5,329 bases of DNA from Gammaproteobacteria bacterium (lineage in GTDB: Bacteria > Pseudomonadota > Gammaproteobacteria > Steroidobacterales > Steroidobacteraceae). Shown one piece after another: positions 4,792 to 5,329 of this stretch. Position 1 is the first letter of the stretch, and each line of letters begins with the position of its first letter. Under the pieces are notes generated by a model that ran no database searches, was not told the DNA's origin, and saw nothing but the letters and a program-made list of their open reading frames with translations. Location of the stretch: contig JADLDF010000520.1 in NCBI GenBank assembly GCA_020846815.1, positions 1-5,329 of the forward strand, written 5' to 3'. Position numbers and translations under genes: made by a program.

Positions 4792-5329
4792 ATGCAGCCG
4801 TTCAAGCAGCACGACATGCTTCCGCGGACCGATCATGACGAGCAGGCACGCCAGGACTTCGTCTCGGCCTTCCGCAACCACCTCTCGGGCCGGCTGATGC
4901 CCGGCGCCTACCGCGTCTACGAGCAGCGCGTCGCACCCGCGTTCCATGCACGTCACGGTCGCCTCCCAACCGACCAGGACGAAGTCCGGCAGGTCATGAC
5001 CAAGGACCCGTACTACCAATTCTGGAGCGCGATGCAGCGGCGCAGCCAGGAGCTGCTGTGGGAGTCGGTGATCGCGCCCACCGAGCGCCAGCTACCGGAG
5101 CTCATCCGCCGGGCCCGTCGCCTCTCGAAAAAGGCGCTCGCCAAGGGCCGCCGCGGCACGTTGCGCCTCGACCCGAACCTCGTCGTGCCGCGCTATCACA
5201 CGGCCGTCGACATCCACCTGCAGCCCGGCGGCTATCACACCGATTTCACCGCCGACGACGTCGCGGCCGGCGTCGTCTACGACAAGGGCATCAACCTCTA
5301 CATGGGCGATGCGCTCGGACCGGAGAACA
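4792..5329 (+). CDS. N-terminal part of a probable SAM-dependent methyltransferase-type protein (cut by window edge)
   Basis: The frame opens at ATG 4792, with GAGGT (4782-4786) five bases upstream, and stays open for 179 codons to the window edge. Codon use is typical of its neighbours. The fragment is largely helical and rich in arginine and aromatic residues. It contains KDPYYQFWSAMQRRSQELLW (residues 71-90), a basic segment at 105-121, and a conserved-looking block PRYHTAVDIHLQPGGYHTDF (133-152). From memory, this block occurs in the N-terminal extension of a class I methyltransferase family whose SAM-binding glycine loop comes shortly afterwards. That loop is not in the window, so the enzymatic call rests on recall and is uncertain. 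No signal peptide or membrane segment is visible. The gene follows the small helical-protein gene on the same strand after 151 nt. That gap holds an inverted repeat and a -10-like box, so it may have its own promoter. Confidence 0.55.
   Translation, partial: MQPFKQHDMLPRTDHDEQARQDFVSAFRNHLSGRLMPGAYRVYEQRVAPAFHARHGRLPTDQDEVRQVMTKDPYYQFWSAMQRRSQELLWESVIAPTERQLPELIRRARRLSKKALAKGRRGTLRLDPNLVVPRYHTAVDIHLQPGGYHTDFTADDVAAGVVYDKGINLYMGDALGPEN

Overview
The window is uniformly GC-rich with strong G/C preference at third codon positions. Genes are tightly packed, with Shine-Dalgarno-led ATG starts and sigma-70-like promoter motifs. This points to a high-GC bacterium, most likely a pseudomonadotan. The enzyme families (class III CoA-transferase, HMG-CoA-lyase-type enzyme, hydantoinase/oxoprolinase) are common in beta-, gamma- and alphaproteobacterial catabolic clusters. 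I cannot name a genus from the sequence.

Layout. Positions 1-117 (minus) hold the first 39 codons of a hydantoinase/oxoprolinase-type protein that runs off the left edge. A strong intrinsic terminator at 145-176 (minus) separates it from a complete HMG-CoA-lyase-family gene at 216-1130 (minus). A divergent control region (1131-1290) carries candidate promoters in both directions flanking an inverted repeat. From 1291 to 4066 runs a compact plus-strand operon of three genes with 9-10 nt gaps: a CaiB/BaiF (class III) CoA-transferase, an isochorismatase-like cysteine amidohydrolase with an intact Asp-Lys-Cys triad, and a tandem VOC-fold protein without obvious metal-binding histidines. A 223-nt non-coding gap follows. 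A second, apparently unrelated block then begins: a small helical protein of unknown function (4290-4640) and the N-terminal 179 residues of a larger protein (4792 to the right edge), which looks like the front of a SAM-dependent methyltransferase-type protein.

How the genes may work together (inference). The left five genes read like a catabolic module. A ring-opening or ATP-using hydantoinase-type enzyme and a C-N hydrolase could turn a cyclic imide, ureide or amide into a carboxylate. The CoA-transferase would activate it to a thioester, and the lyase would split a 3-hydroxyacyl-CoA by retro-aldol/Claisen chemistry into small central metabolites. The VOC protein has no assigned step. The substrate cannot be read from this window. 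I see no tRNA, rRNA, CRISPR array or mobile element.
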